DNA of 32,781 nucleotides from an uncultured Eubacteriales bacterium (lineage in GTDB: Bacteria > Bacillota > Clostridia > Lachnospirales > Lachnospiraceae), in the NCBI GenBank assembly GCA_900545455.1, contig UQZF01000009.1:1-32781 (forward strand), given 5' to 3'. The position numbers were made by a program, and so were the translations under genes. This document shows positions 1 to 7,762 of the stretch, piece after piece; position 1 is the first letter of the stretch, and the number at the start of each line of letters is the position of its first letter. The notes beneath the pieces were generated by a model, which was not told the origin of the DNA, ran no database searches, and saw only the letters and a list, made by a program, of their open reading frames with translations.

Positions 1-201
1 GTATATAGGAAGCTCCTTCGCCGACGCTGCCGCATTGTTTGCGACATCGACAACCGCCCTCGGTGCCGCATAGACTATCCCCGCAAGCAGAAGCAGCATA
101 AAGCCCGCCGCCACGTTCTTTTTATTTCTCTTCACAAACGAACGAAGCTTCCAGCTTACAGTTTTTAATCCGTTTAATTTTACACTTCCCATTATAAACA
201 T
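1..201 (-). CDS. Probable polysaccharide deacetylase, N-terminal part (runs off window)
   Basis: Only the first 67 codons are in the window; the reading frame is open to base 1. The protein begins with a basic stretch (KLRSFVKRNKKN) followed by a hydrophobic segment around residues 33-45, a signal anchor or signal peptide. The last visible residues, KELPIY, resemble the (K/R)xLPIYxVxT stretch that precedes the catalytic domain in clostridial PdaB-like polysaccharide deacetylases. That family removes N-acetyl groups from peptidoglycan or other glycans outside the cell. I chose ATG 199-201 because GGGGG lies 5 nt upstream of it; the alternative ATG at 190-192 is in frame but 14 nt from that site. 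The family call rests on a short N-terminus and is tentative. Confidence 0.5.
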   Translation of the reverse strand, partial: MFIMGSVKLNGLKTVSWKLRSFVKRNKKNVAAGFMLLLLAGIVYAAPRAVVDVANNAAASAKELPIY

Positions 202-231
202 AAAAACCCCCGACATATATTCCTACTAAAA

Positions 232-261
232 TATATACCGAAGGCTTTTCCCGAATACCAA
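232..261 (-). promoter_or_regulatory. Possible promoter for the deacetylase-like gene
   Basis: Read on the minus strand, TTGGTA (256-261) and TATATA (232-237) are separated by 18 nt, in the 67-nt gap between the MgtC-like gene and the deacetylase-like gene. The match is only fair and the gap shows no terminator, so read-through from upstream is equally possible. Confidence 0.3.
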
Positions 262-268
262 ATTATAT

Positions 269-946
269 TTAATTCACTTCCTCGACGAAGCTCACACCTT
301 CAACATTTCTAAGCTGTTCGATGACCTCCGCGTGCTCGACGAACTTCACAAGCTTTACAACGAGAAGCACACCTATGTGCTTGTCTGAGGTTCTCGCCTT
401 TCCCGTCTCGAACTCCGTCACGTTGATGTCAAGATTGCGAAGCGTCTCTAAAAGTCTGCCGACGTATGAGACGTCCGTAAGCTCGACGTATATTCCTATG
501 ACTCTGGCATTGGTCTCCATGCGCGTCTCAACCTTGTGAAGAACCGTGTTGATTATATAGCACATGACAGTAGCTATGATTCCGCCCGAGTAGAAGCCTG
601 TTCCGAACGCAAGTCCTATACACGCTACCACCCACAGCCCTGCTGCGGTGGTAAGACCTCTTATCTTCTGAAGCCCCGTCACCATAATCGTTCCGGCTCC
701 CAAAAAGCCTATACCGCTTATTACCTGAGCTGCCATTCGCGAGGCATCTATGCCCGCGTAATGCTCAGCCATATATTGGTTGGTAATCATTGCAAGCGCC
801 GAGCCCACGCACACAAGCATATGCGTCCTAAAACCCGCCGGGCGCTTCTTCTTACCTCTCTCAAGTCCCAACAAGCCTCCGCATATAAGCGCAAGCAACA
901 GCCTAACCATTGTTGAAACAATATTAATGCTCTCTAAATATTCCAT
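269..946 (-). CDS. MgtC/SapB-family membrane protein
   Basis: A 225-residue protein. Residues 1-135 contain four to five membrane segments with the family hallmark LLLALICGGLLGLERG, then RPAGFRTHMLVCVGSALAM and GIGFLGAGTI. The cytoplasmic C-terminal domain (about 145-225) has an ACT-like pattern ending in VEGVSFVEEVN. MgtC proteins are inner-membrane proteins linked to magnesium limitation and, in some pathogens, to control of ATP synthase; most members in commensals have no assigned role. Length and domain order match the longer members that carry a C-terminal domain. The gene starts 13 nt after the diguanylate cyclase stop codon, so the two are probably co-transcribed. No good ribosome binding site precedes the start, so translation may be weak, coupled, or begin at Met13. 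Confidence 0.85.
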   Translation of the reverse strand: MEYLESINIVSTMVRLLLALICGGLLGLERGKKKRPAGFRTHMLVCVGSALAMITNQYMAEHYAGIDASRMAAQVISGIGFLGAGTIMVTGLQKIRGLTTAAGLWVVACIGLAFGTGFYSGGIIATVMCYIINTVLHKVETRMETNARVIGIYVELTDVSYVGRLLETLRNLDINVTEFETGKARTSDKHIGVLLVVKLVKFVEHAEVIEQLRNVEGVSFVEEVN

Positions 947-959
947 ATAAAATATCGGA

Positions 960-2108
960 CTAGCTGCCTATCGCAGTTCCAAGACCGTTCTTCATTCGTC
1001 CATACATGCTTCCGTCACACACAACACAATTGCGTCCGTTCTCCTTCGCCATGTAGAGTGCCTGATCAGCCTCCTCATAGAGCTCCTTGACGCTGTTATG
1101 AGTGTCAGGATAGGTACAAGCCACTCCCATGCTCACCGTGACATACTGTGAAACCTCGACATACGCATGTTCAATTCTAAGGTCAGCAACCGCACTTCTT
1201 ATCTTGAGCGCAAGTCCTATAATCTCCTTCTTGTTCATATTCTGCACGAACACGAGGAACTCCTCCCCGCCTGTCCGCACCACAATATCAGTCTGCCTTC
1301 TCGCAGAGCCCTCGATGGCTCCCGCAATCTTCTTGAGGCACTCATCCCCCTCGGGATGTCCAAACTTGTCATTGTACTTCTTAAAAAAATCTATGTCTAT
1401 CGCGATAACTCCTACCATCGCATGACTGCGCATACATATAGGCCATATAACACCTGCACGCCTTATAAATCCACGTCTGTTGGTAAGCCCGGTGAGCGGA
1501 TCCTGCTCCGACGCGAAAGTCTTTTCCTTAAACTCACCCTTGATGCGTTCCCTGCTTCTGAAAAGTTCCTGAACGTATCTTCCCGCCACAGCCGCCGCCA
1601 GACCGATTGCGCCTGTGCCGACCGCCGCGCGCACACCGTCAACCGCTGTCGCCGCAGTCATCGCCACGGTAACGACAAGCATTACAAGCGAATACACATT
1701 CATCTCTCTTCTCGAGAAACATGGAACCACCGCCAAAGCTCCCATAAACATCGCGAACAGCATAATACTTCCGCTCATCCCGTAGTCCATTATGCAGAGC
1801 GGTGTCATGAGTGCTGCCGTAAAGAAATAGTACAATCTGCCTGCGTACTGTGAGTGCTGTACGGCATTTCTCACAATATAGAGCAGGAGCACAGCCGATG
1901 CAAGCTCGATTGTCTCGCCGACAATCATCATTGCGGTATATGCAACCGGAACCTCACCGGATGAATTACATATAAACAGATACAGCGGCAGAAGCACGCA
2001 CAGCACAGCCGAAAATATGAGTCCTCTTTTACAGTTAACTGCTGCCAGACGACTCTCAAATTCTCTCTTTTTAGATGACCTGCGTGTGTTTCCGGATGCT
2101 CTGCTCAT
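960..2108 (-). CDS. Membrane-bound GGDEF diguanylate cyclase
   Basis: A 382-residue protein. Residues 28-175 hold about five to six membrane segments. After a short linker comes a GGDEF domain, about 195-365, opening with DPLTGLTNRRGF (203-214). The active-site motif is intact as GGEEF (280-284), and an RxxD inhibitory I-site (RQTD, 271-274) lies exactly five residues before it. By family knowledge the enzyme makes cyclic di-GMP from two GTP and is subject to product inhibition; the membrane part is probably a sensor whose signal is unknown. The start ATG has GGAG 6 nt upstream. It has its own promoter with a palindrome beside it, and probably carries the MgtC-like gene as second cistron. No EAL or HD-GYP partner is in the window. 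Confidence 0.93.
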   Translation of the reverse strand: MSRASGNTRRSSKKREFESRLAAVNCKRGLIFSAVLCVLLPLYLFICNSSGEVPVAYTAMMIVGETIELASAVLLLYIVRNAVQHSQYAGRLYYFFTAALMTPLCIMDYGMSGSIMLFAMFMGALAVVPCFSRREMNVYSLVMLVVTVAMTAATAVDGVRAAVGTGAIGLAAAVAGRYVQELFRSRERIKGEFKEKTFASEQDPLTGLTNRRGFIRRAGVIWPICMRSHAMVGVIAIDIDFFKKYNDKFGHPEGDECLKKIAGAIEGSARRQTDIVVRTGGEEFLVFVQNMNKKEIIGLALKIRSAVADLRIEHAYVEVSQYVTVSMGVACTYPDTHNSVKELYEEADQALYMAKENGRNCVVCDGSMYGRMKNGLGTAIGS

Positions 2109-2131
2109 ATATATCTCCGTTTCGCATAGTA

Positions 2132-2143
2132 TACTTTAAAGTA
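2132..2143. promoter_or_regulatory. Palindrome just downstream of the -10 box (possible operator)
   Basis: TACTTTAAAGTA is a perfect 12-bp palindrome lying directly against the -10 box of the diguanylate cyclase promoter, where the transcription start should fall. Imperfect symmetry extends outward (TATACT and AGTATA on the two flanks). The position fits a repressor site, but no regulator gene is next to it. Confidence 0.4.
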
Positions 2144-2172
2144 AGTATATATGATAGCAGAAAAAAAATCAA
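2144..2172 (-). promoter_or_regulatory. Promoter of the diguanylate cyclase gene
   Basis: On the minus strand TTGATT (2167-2172) and TATACT (2144-2149) are separated by 17 nt, in the 71-nt gap after the eight-gene operon. No hairpin terminator separates it from that operon, so some read-through is likely. Confidence 0.6.
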
Positions 2173-2179
2173 TATTTTT

Positions 2180-3439
2180 TTAGATACTTTTCTGAATTTT
2201 TTTACTCTTTTTTAACAATTCGATGTCATCCGGCGAAACTTCCTCATTACTGTATCTCGCTTTTTCATAAATTCCGGTAATTTCATCCTGCATTGCCGTT
2301 ATGTGCGAGCTTGAAATCTCCTTCGGTGTCATGTTAGGCGAAATCTTCTCGCGCTTTGACGCGGCGTTCTTCTGTACCATGCTCTTGTAGATTTTTCTCG
2401 CCCTCATGTTGGCTGAATCACCCTTTTCCTCGCGGCGCACCTTTCTTTTCATACGGAAGCTCTTCTCGTCGGACGGTGCCACGAACTCCCTGACATCGCC
2501 GTCAACTCCCGTGCCGCCACGCATTCTCTTCATCATTCTCACAACAGCCACGAATATTCCGACAATCGCCGCCGCGATAACCACAACGCCGATAATCAGC
2601 GCAATTCCGTTTAAAATATCCTGCCAAAGCCCGGATTCAGGCTGAATCTGCATATAATCGGAGCCTGTCTCCGTCTGTGCGGCACTCGTCTCCTCGATGA
2701 TGGTCTCCGTCTCACCGTCTCCCTTAAAAAAGCTGAATATGAATCGCAGCACAATTATGAAAAGTTGTCTGAAAACTCCGAGCATCCTGTACACATAGGA
2801 ATTGTTCGCTATGACCATAACCCCCGCGCACAGAACGCTAACGACCGCCATGATGAATATGTCAACCCTCACCATCTGCTTTGCAGGGAAATTTCCCGTG
2901 TCGTTGTTCATCGTCATTATTCCGTTTAAATTGTTGAGATTTCTGTATATCACCTGAAGGAAAATGAACGCCACACCAAAGTACATCGAGTATTCACTTA
3001 TGAGTGCTCTGTCCGTTATCTGCCCTATTATGAGTGCTCCGACGAACACGGCAGCCATTCCGATGGGAATATGTTCACTCGTGTGGTTCTTATTTCCGAG
3101 CATTATGCTTATCGAATATATTATCATGACAGCCACGATGACAATATACGCCATGCGCGCAACCTCATCGGGTGCAGCCACAAATGCATAGACAACGGAT
3201 ACGACATGAGCTGCTATCGTGACCGCCCTGTTAGGGCACCAGCCCCTCACAATATACAAAAGTACCGCAGGCAGACCGACGGCTGCCGCACACCTTACGG
3301 CGCCAATATCCGTTCTTCCGAAAAAGCCTATGAGAATGAGCATCAATGATATGTCAAAAATCATGAGCTGCAGGAGTGCGTCAATGACCTTGGTCGCATA
3401 GACTATCCCGGTATTTCTGCTTACCTTTTTCTCACTCAT
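2180..3439 (-). CDS. Polytopic membrane protein with DUF4129-like C-terminus
   Basis: A 419-residue protein with membrane segments across about residues 18-235, a further one near 275-300, and a highly charged cytoplasmic tail. The tail (about 355-410) has a pattern like the DUF4129 domain at the end of transglutaminase-like membrane proteins: MTPKEIS, then ITGIYEKARYSNEEVSPDD. The gene overlaps the DUF58 gene stop by 8 nt and is the last gene of the eight-gene operon. In other bacteria the MoxR-DUF58 pair is usually followed by a transglutaminase-core membrane protein; I see no extracellular transglutaminase core or Cys-His-Asp signature here. It may be a scaffold that replaces that protein. 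The molecular function is unknown. Confidence 0.7.
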   Translation of the reverse strand: MSEKKVSRNTGIVYATKVIDALLQLMIFDISLMLILIGFFGRTDIGAVRCAAAVGLPAVLLYIVRGWCPNRAVTIAAHVVSVVYAFVAAPDEVARMAYIVIVAVMIIYSISIMLGNKNHTSEHIPIGMAAVFVGALIIGQITDRALISEYSMYFGVAFIFLQVIYRNLNNLNGIMTMNNDTGNFPAKQMVRVDIFIMAVVSVLCAGVMVIANNSYVYRMLGVFRQLFIIVLRFIFSFFKGDGETETIIEETSAAQTETGSDYMQIQPESGLWQDILNGIALIIGVVVIAAAIVGIFVAVVRMMKRMRGGTGVDGDVREFVAPSDEKSFRMKRKVRREEKGDSANMRARKIYKSMVQKNAASKREKISPNMTPKEISSSHITAMQDEITGIYEKARYSNEEVSPDDIELLKKSKKIQKSI

Positions 3440-4559
3440 ACTCCACCTCCCAGCGGACTATCTCCAACTTATCAGCATAATCGAAACGCTCGTCAAAGCC
3501 CTTGTGGCACGGATATATCCAGATTGAGCCCTCACTCTCTGCTGCAATACCCGCATAATACCTTTGCAGAGCCTCTCTCCTGCTCGTCGAGATCATGCAG
3601 TATATCACGCCGTCCCCGAGCTCCTTTATGTGCTCTTCAATGACATTCTCAAAATCATCAGGCTGCTTTTTTAAGTCGATTCTTGCAAGCCCCTCCATGA
3701 TGGCTGTCCTGTGGCTCTCGTCACAGCCCGCCTCCATCACAAGTTCTTTGCCTGTTATAACATCCCTTCCGTTGGAGAGCAGGCTTACCGATACCGCCTG
3801 TCTTGTGAGACGGCATGCAAGACTGCATGCCATTGAGATTGCCTTCTCCTTAAGCTCCTCGTACTCCCATATTCCGTCCTTTTCAAGATTCAGAAGTATG
3901 CACACCTGCCTTGCCGCAGTGTAATCGTGGACATTTACCTTGAGCTCACCCGTCTTTGCCGACGCCGTCCAGTTGACATCCTTAAGACTGTCATAAGTTT
4001 CATACTGTCTTATTCCCCTGAACTCGAACGGATCTTCGTAGGTGTACTGTCTTGTGAGAACGGTTCCCATTATACGTCTGTACGGAATTTCAGCCTGCTG
4101 TGATGAAATCTCCTCCGGATAGACCATTATAGTCCTGTCAAGTCTTACAACCGTGGCAAGAGTCTTGTCCATCATGACGTCAGTTGAGACAAGATTTATG
4201 TTATCTATGGTGAAATACCCTCTCCTTGTACAGACAAGCGGGATTTTTCTCACAATTTTCTGATAAAAAAGCAAGGAGAATACATCGCTTTTATAGCAAT
4301 GATCCGACACGTTGGTGTTCACGACCTCGTTTCCGAACAGAAAACTCCTGTCAACCTCAAATTTAACCATAACCATCGGCAGTGGCAGCCATTTACGATT
4401 GACAATTATCTCTGTGAGGATAAGCTCTTCTCCCGGAAATGTCACATTCTCAGACATCTCTATGTCGGCTTCTATTCCCTTGCTCCAATTTTTTATGTAT
4501 ATCTTTCTTATTACAAAAAGTATAAGCAGAACAGCTATACCCATCAAAATAAGACTCAT
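3432..4559 (-). CDS. DUF58 domain protein, partner of MoxR
   Basis: A 375-residue protein with one N-terminal membrane segment (residues 1-16), then an extended beta-rich region and the DUF58 signature at about 175-215: FEFRGIRQYETYDSLKDV followed by NWTASAKTGELKV. The C-terminal part has a von Willebrand A-like look. DUF58 proteins accompany MoxR AAA ATPases across bacteria and are thought to form a chaperone-like pair acting on envelope or secreted proteins; the mechanism is unsettled. The start ATG directly follows the MoxR stop codon TAG, with GGAG 7 nt upstream, and the downstream membrane protein overlaps by 8 nt, so translation of the three genes is probably coupled. Confidence 0.88.
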   Translation of the reverse strand: MSLILMGIAVLLILFVIRKIYIKNWSKGIEADIEMSENVTFPGEELILTEIIVNRKWLPLPMVMVKFEVDRSFLFGNEVVNTNVSDHCYKSDVFSLLFYQKIVRKIPLVCTRRGYFTIDNINLVSTDVMMDKTLATVVRLDRTIMVYPEEISSQQAEIPYRRIMGTVLTRQYTYEDPFEFRGIRQYETYDSLKDVNWTASAKTGELKVNVHDYTAARQVCILLNLEKDGIWEYEELKEKAISMACSLACRLTRQAVSVSLLSNGRDVITGKELVMEAGCDESHRTAIMEGLARIDLKKQPDDFENVIEEHIKELGDGVIYCMISTSRREALQRYYAGIAAESEGSIWIYPCHKGFDERFDYADKLEIVRWEVEYE

Positions 4560-5513
4560 CTACCTGCTCCAGTCCTCAGTCATAATCTCCGTCGAAGCAA
4601 GAATGTCGTCTATGAGCTTTCTCTTTCCCTCATCACCAGAGAACGATGACATGAGCACCAGTCTGTGGGCGAGGACGTATCCTGCAAGCTCCTTGACATC
4701 CTCGGGAACGACATAGCTTCTCCCGTTCACATAGGCATACGCCTTCACCGCACGCAGAAGTGCGAGCGTTCCTCTCGGGCTCACGCCAAGCTTTATGTCG
4801 CGGCTGTGTCTCGTCGCCTCGACAACGGATGCGATGTACTCGAGAATTGCCCTGTGTACATATATTCCGCCGATTTCCTCCTGCATCGCGGCAAGTTCTG
4901 CGGTTGTGCACACGGCTTCAACCTTCTTTGAGCTCTTTCCCGCCGTGTCACCAATGAAGCGCTCCATAATCTTGATTTCCTCGTCCTTATCAGGAAGTCC
5001 CATCGAGAGCTTCATGAGAAAACGGTCAAGCTGTGCCTCAGGAAGCGGAAATGTACCCGCAGTCTCAACCGGGTTCTGGGTTGCTATGACAATAAACGGT
5101 TCCTCAAGCGGATACGTCACACCATCAATGGTTACCTGATGTTCCTCCATGCACTCAAGGAGACTCGACTGTGTTCTCGGTGTCGCACGGTTAATCTCAT
5201 CTGCAAGCACAATATTTGCAAATACAGGACCCTTTCTGAGGGTGAACTCCCCCGCCTTCTGATTATAAAAATTGATACCTGTCACATCGGACGGAAGCAG
5301 GTCAGGAGTAAACTGTATTCTTGAAAACACTCCCTCTATGCTTCCTGCAAAACTCTTTGCCATAACCGTCTTTCCGGTTCCCGGAACATCCTCAAGGAGA
5401 ATATGTCCACCTGCTAACATTGACGTTAAAATAAGCTTTATTATATTATCCTTCCCGACTATGACGGATGAGATATTTTTTCTGATTTCGTCTAATTTTG
5501 CGCTGTTTGTCAT
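4560..5513 (-). CDS. MoxR-type AAA+ ATPase
   Basis: A 317-residue protein with a complete AAA+ core: Walker A VPGTGKT (43-49), Walker B IVLADE (101-106), the family segment RATPRTQSSLLECMEEHQVT (a full 20 residues from 109) and sensor-type IATQNPVE with PEAQLDRFLM. A C-terminal helical lid contains the SPRGTLALLRAVKAYA stretch. MoxR proteins hydrolyse ATP and are proposed to work as chaperones with a DUF58 partner, here the next gene. The start overlaps the stop of the upstream membrane protein by 4 nt (ATGA), so it belongs to the same coupled operon. The placement behind glycan-acylation genes suggests the module acts on the envelope system encoded upstream; that is an inference. Confidence 0.93.
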   Translation of the reverse strand: MTNSAKLDEIRKNISSVIVGKDNIIKLILTSMLAGGHILLEDVPGTGKTVMAKSFAGSIEGVFSRIQFTPDLLPSDVTGINFYNQKAGEFTLRKGPVFANIVLADEINRATPRTQSSLLECMEEHQVTIDGVTYPLEEPFIVIATQNPVETAGTFPLPEAQLDRFLMKLSMGLPDKDEEIKIMERFIGDTAGKSSKKVEAVCTTAELAAMQEEIGGIYVHRAILEYIASVVEATRHSRDIKLGVSPRGTLALLRAVKAYAYVNGRSYVVPEDVKELAGYVLAHRLVLMSSFSGDEGKRKLIDDILASTEIMTEDWSR

Positions 5514-7762
5514 TTTTTCTCCCTTCTAATATGAAGCTTTTCCACAATAACGCCGTTCTTGTCCACGATGTAGACGATGAACGCCACGGATGCAAGTATT
5601 GAAATCACGGCTGCAATCCTCCACGCCGTAAATCCCGTGAACTTAACCACTATATTTCCCGAGTAGCCCGGCTCAACCTTCATGCACAGGCTTCCCTCGT
5701 CGTTAAATACCTCAAGCTTCTTTCCAGTCGCCTCATCGACTGCCGAATAGCCCTCGTAGTAACATATCGAGAACCTGACATTCCCCGCCGTGTCACTGTT
5801 GTTCGCGACGCTGCACTCGATATAATTGTTCTTCCTGTAATTCTCAACATAGCTTATATTCTCATCAGGCTTTGCATACTGCCACTCAAATGCCTCGACA
5901 AGCTGACCTGCCGGAAGGTACTCTGCACCGACTACCTCAGTCGTGTCGAGCGAGGTCTCCGCATTAATTATATAAGGAGTATAGCTGTTCATTATGTTGC
6001 CCATAAGCTGTCCCGCCTGAATGACGCTCACTGAAATCATTCCTATGGCGATATACTTATACACCTTTTTCTTTTCGTCGATATTCTTAAGTGCGGTAAC
6101 AGCACATACGGCAAGCATAACTCCCGCAATGCTCAGGAATCTCCACGGGAACTGCAGCGTCGATACAACCTTTTTCATCATATAGCAGATATTCTGCAGT
6201 AAATCCCAAGGGAAAAGATATGAGGACAGCCAGATTGATATAACCGTGAACACTCCAAATATAATTCCGGAAGTCTTTTCCTTTTTATCCTTAATATAAC
6301 CCACACAGAAGGAATATGCAAGTGCAGCGCCTCCCATGATAAGACCGAGTCCCGTCGTCAGCGGAAGCTCGCCTGCAATTCCCTCCTCAAGTCCGACCGT
6401 GAGTCCCTCAAAGGTTACAACCGGATCAAGCATCTGTCCTATAAAAGCACCGTACTGCTGTATATACTTAGGCGGGTATGCCGTAAGCACAAATCCTCCA
6501 AGATGCATATAATGCAGGAACGGAACGAGGAAGCCTATGTTGATGACACAGGTGTAAAGCACAATTTTTAAAAGCACGATAAATCTCTTTTTCTGAAATG
6601 TTCTCTTAAACAGAATCAGGCACAGAAGAATCGTGAACGCCCCCGCCATCTCACAGGTGAGAATATGCGTGTTTATGATTCCCGTAAAAGCAAGAACAGG
6701 GATAATCCAGTTTCTCTTAAAGTCCGCCGCATCAGTATCGTCGTAGAATACCTTCCAGAGACCATACGCGAGCAGAGGCAGAAACGTCATCGCCGAGTAC
6801 TCGCCAACCGACGAGCGCACATACAGATCGAGAAGTCTGTAGAGCGATGTCGTGTAGAGCACGGCACCGACAACGGCAGGCTTTCTCTTACCCGTCATGC
6901 CCTTGAAGCTGTAGTACGCGATGGCACAGGTCGCAATGTTGCACAGGAGCACATATATGTTGTAGCTCTGGCGCACGCTAAAGCCGCACAGCCTTAAAAG
7001 TGCCGGGATATAGAGGAATAAATCCCCGTAAAACACTCCGACCGCATATCCGTTTCCATTTAACCAGTTAGACTGAATCTTAATCGGGAAATCTCCCGCG
7101 AGTATTCCGTTTTTGATTCCCTCTATTCTTATAAGGTGGAACTGCAGATCATGTCCGTTGATGAGATAGTTGAAAAACAGCGGAACCGATGTGAACAGAA
7201 CCGTCGCGGCAAGTATGAAGAATACCTCGACACTTCCCTCCTTCACAAGTCCCTTCTTTTTTCTGTCCGCAAAGAGCATTATGAGGTCAACCATCAATGA
7301 CACGAATGCCGTCATGATTCCCGCTCTGAACACTCCGCCCATCGTCTTTACGACTGAAATGCTCTTTATTGTGAGCTCCGAATCGGCAAAGCGGTAGGTG
7401 TACACGGAGTAATCCTTTGCGCCCATGTAGATGAACGCCTCCGACGATATACTCTGTCTGTCGGGAAGGAACTTCACTGCATCCATGTCCATCCTTCCTA
7501 TGAGCTGCTTTCCCTCCTCATTTACCGACTGCTTTTCAAGAAATGCAAAGCAGTTCTCCGAGGTTGTCTCATACTCTATCGTGTATCTGTACGAGCCGTA
7601 GCCGAGCTTCATCGCAGGTGTCTTACAGCACTCCGCCGACACGCTTATGAGCTCCTCGGCAGTATACTTATTGTTCACCCACGGGAATGCCGCCAAAAGC
7701 ATGAGCACAACCATTATTGCCGCCTCGATGGCGATAACCCTTATCCACGTTTTTTTGTCCAT
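5510..7762 (-). CDS. Polytopic membrane protein, PTPS_related/YfhO-like, copy 2
   Basis: A 750-residue protein: N-terminal anchor, a luminal beta-domain (about 30-150), a dozen or so membrane helices, and a C-terminal extracytoplasmic beta-domain (about 640-725) before a last membrane helix. The hallmark is GHDLQFHLIRIEGIKNG followed by GDFPIKIQSNWLNGNGYAVG and FYGDLFLYIPALLRL, as in the PTPS_related membrane family, which has a GT-C glycosyltransferase-like layout. No enzymatic activity is established for this family; a role in moving sugars from polyprenyl carriers onto an envelope glycan is an inference. I start it at ATG 7760-7762 (MDKKTW), with GGAG 6 nt upstream and homology to the paralogue's MNKKVW; the upstream ATG at 7774 has no such site. 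It overlaps its paralogue by 22 nt. Confidence 0.8.
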   Translation of the reverse strand: MDKKTWIRVIAIEAAIMVVLMLLAAFPWVNNKYTAEELISVSAECCKTPAMKLGYGSYRYTIEYETTSENCFAFLEKQSVNEEGKQLIGRMDMDAVKFLPDRQSISSEAFIYMGAKDYSVYTYRFADSELTIKSISVVKTMGGVFRAGIMTAFVSLMVDLIMLFADRKKKGLVKEGSVEVFFILAATVLFTSVPLFFNYLINGHDLQFHLIRIEGIKNGILAGDFPIKIQSNWLNGNGYAVGVFYGDLFLYIPALLRLCGFSVRQSYNIYVLLCNIATCAIAYYSFKGMTGKRKPAVVGAVLYTTSLYRLLDLYVRSSVGEYSAMTFLPLLAYGLWKVFYDDTDAADFKRNWIIPVLAFTGIINTHILTCEMAGAFTILLCLILFKRTFQKKRFIVLLKIVLYTCVINIGFLVPFLHYMHLGGFVLTAYPPKYIQQYGAFIGQMLDPVVTFEGLTVGLEEGIAGELPLTTGLGLIMGGAALAYSFCVGYIKDKKEKTSGIIFGVFTVISIWLSSYLFPWDLLQNICYMMKKVVSTLQFPWRFLSIAGVMLAVCAVTALKNIDEKKKVYKYIAIGMISVSVIQAGQLMGNIMNSYTPYIINAETSLDTTEVVGAEYLPAGQLVEAFEWQYAKPDENISYVENYRKNNYIECSVANNSDTAGNVRFSICYYEGYSAVDEATGKKLEVFNDEGSLCMKVEPGYSGNIVVKFTGFTAWRIAAVISILASVAFIVYIVDKNGVIVEKLHIRREKK

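Noticed and set aside
1129..1853. Long plus-strand frames opposite the diguanylate cyclase, and similar plus-strand frames elsewhere up to about 250 codons
   Set aside because: They are antisense shadows of well-supported minus-strand genes; their translations are rich in Arg, His and Ser and show no domain.
2180..3439. Transglutaminase (TgpA-like) gene expected beside MoxR and DUF58
   Set aside because: The membrane protein there has no transglutaminase core; only its tail resembles DUF4129.
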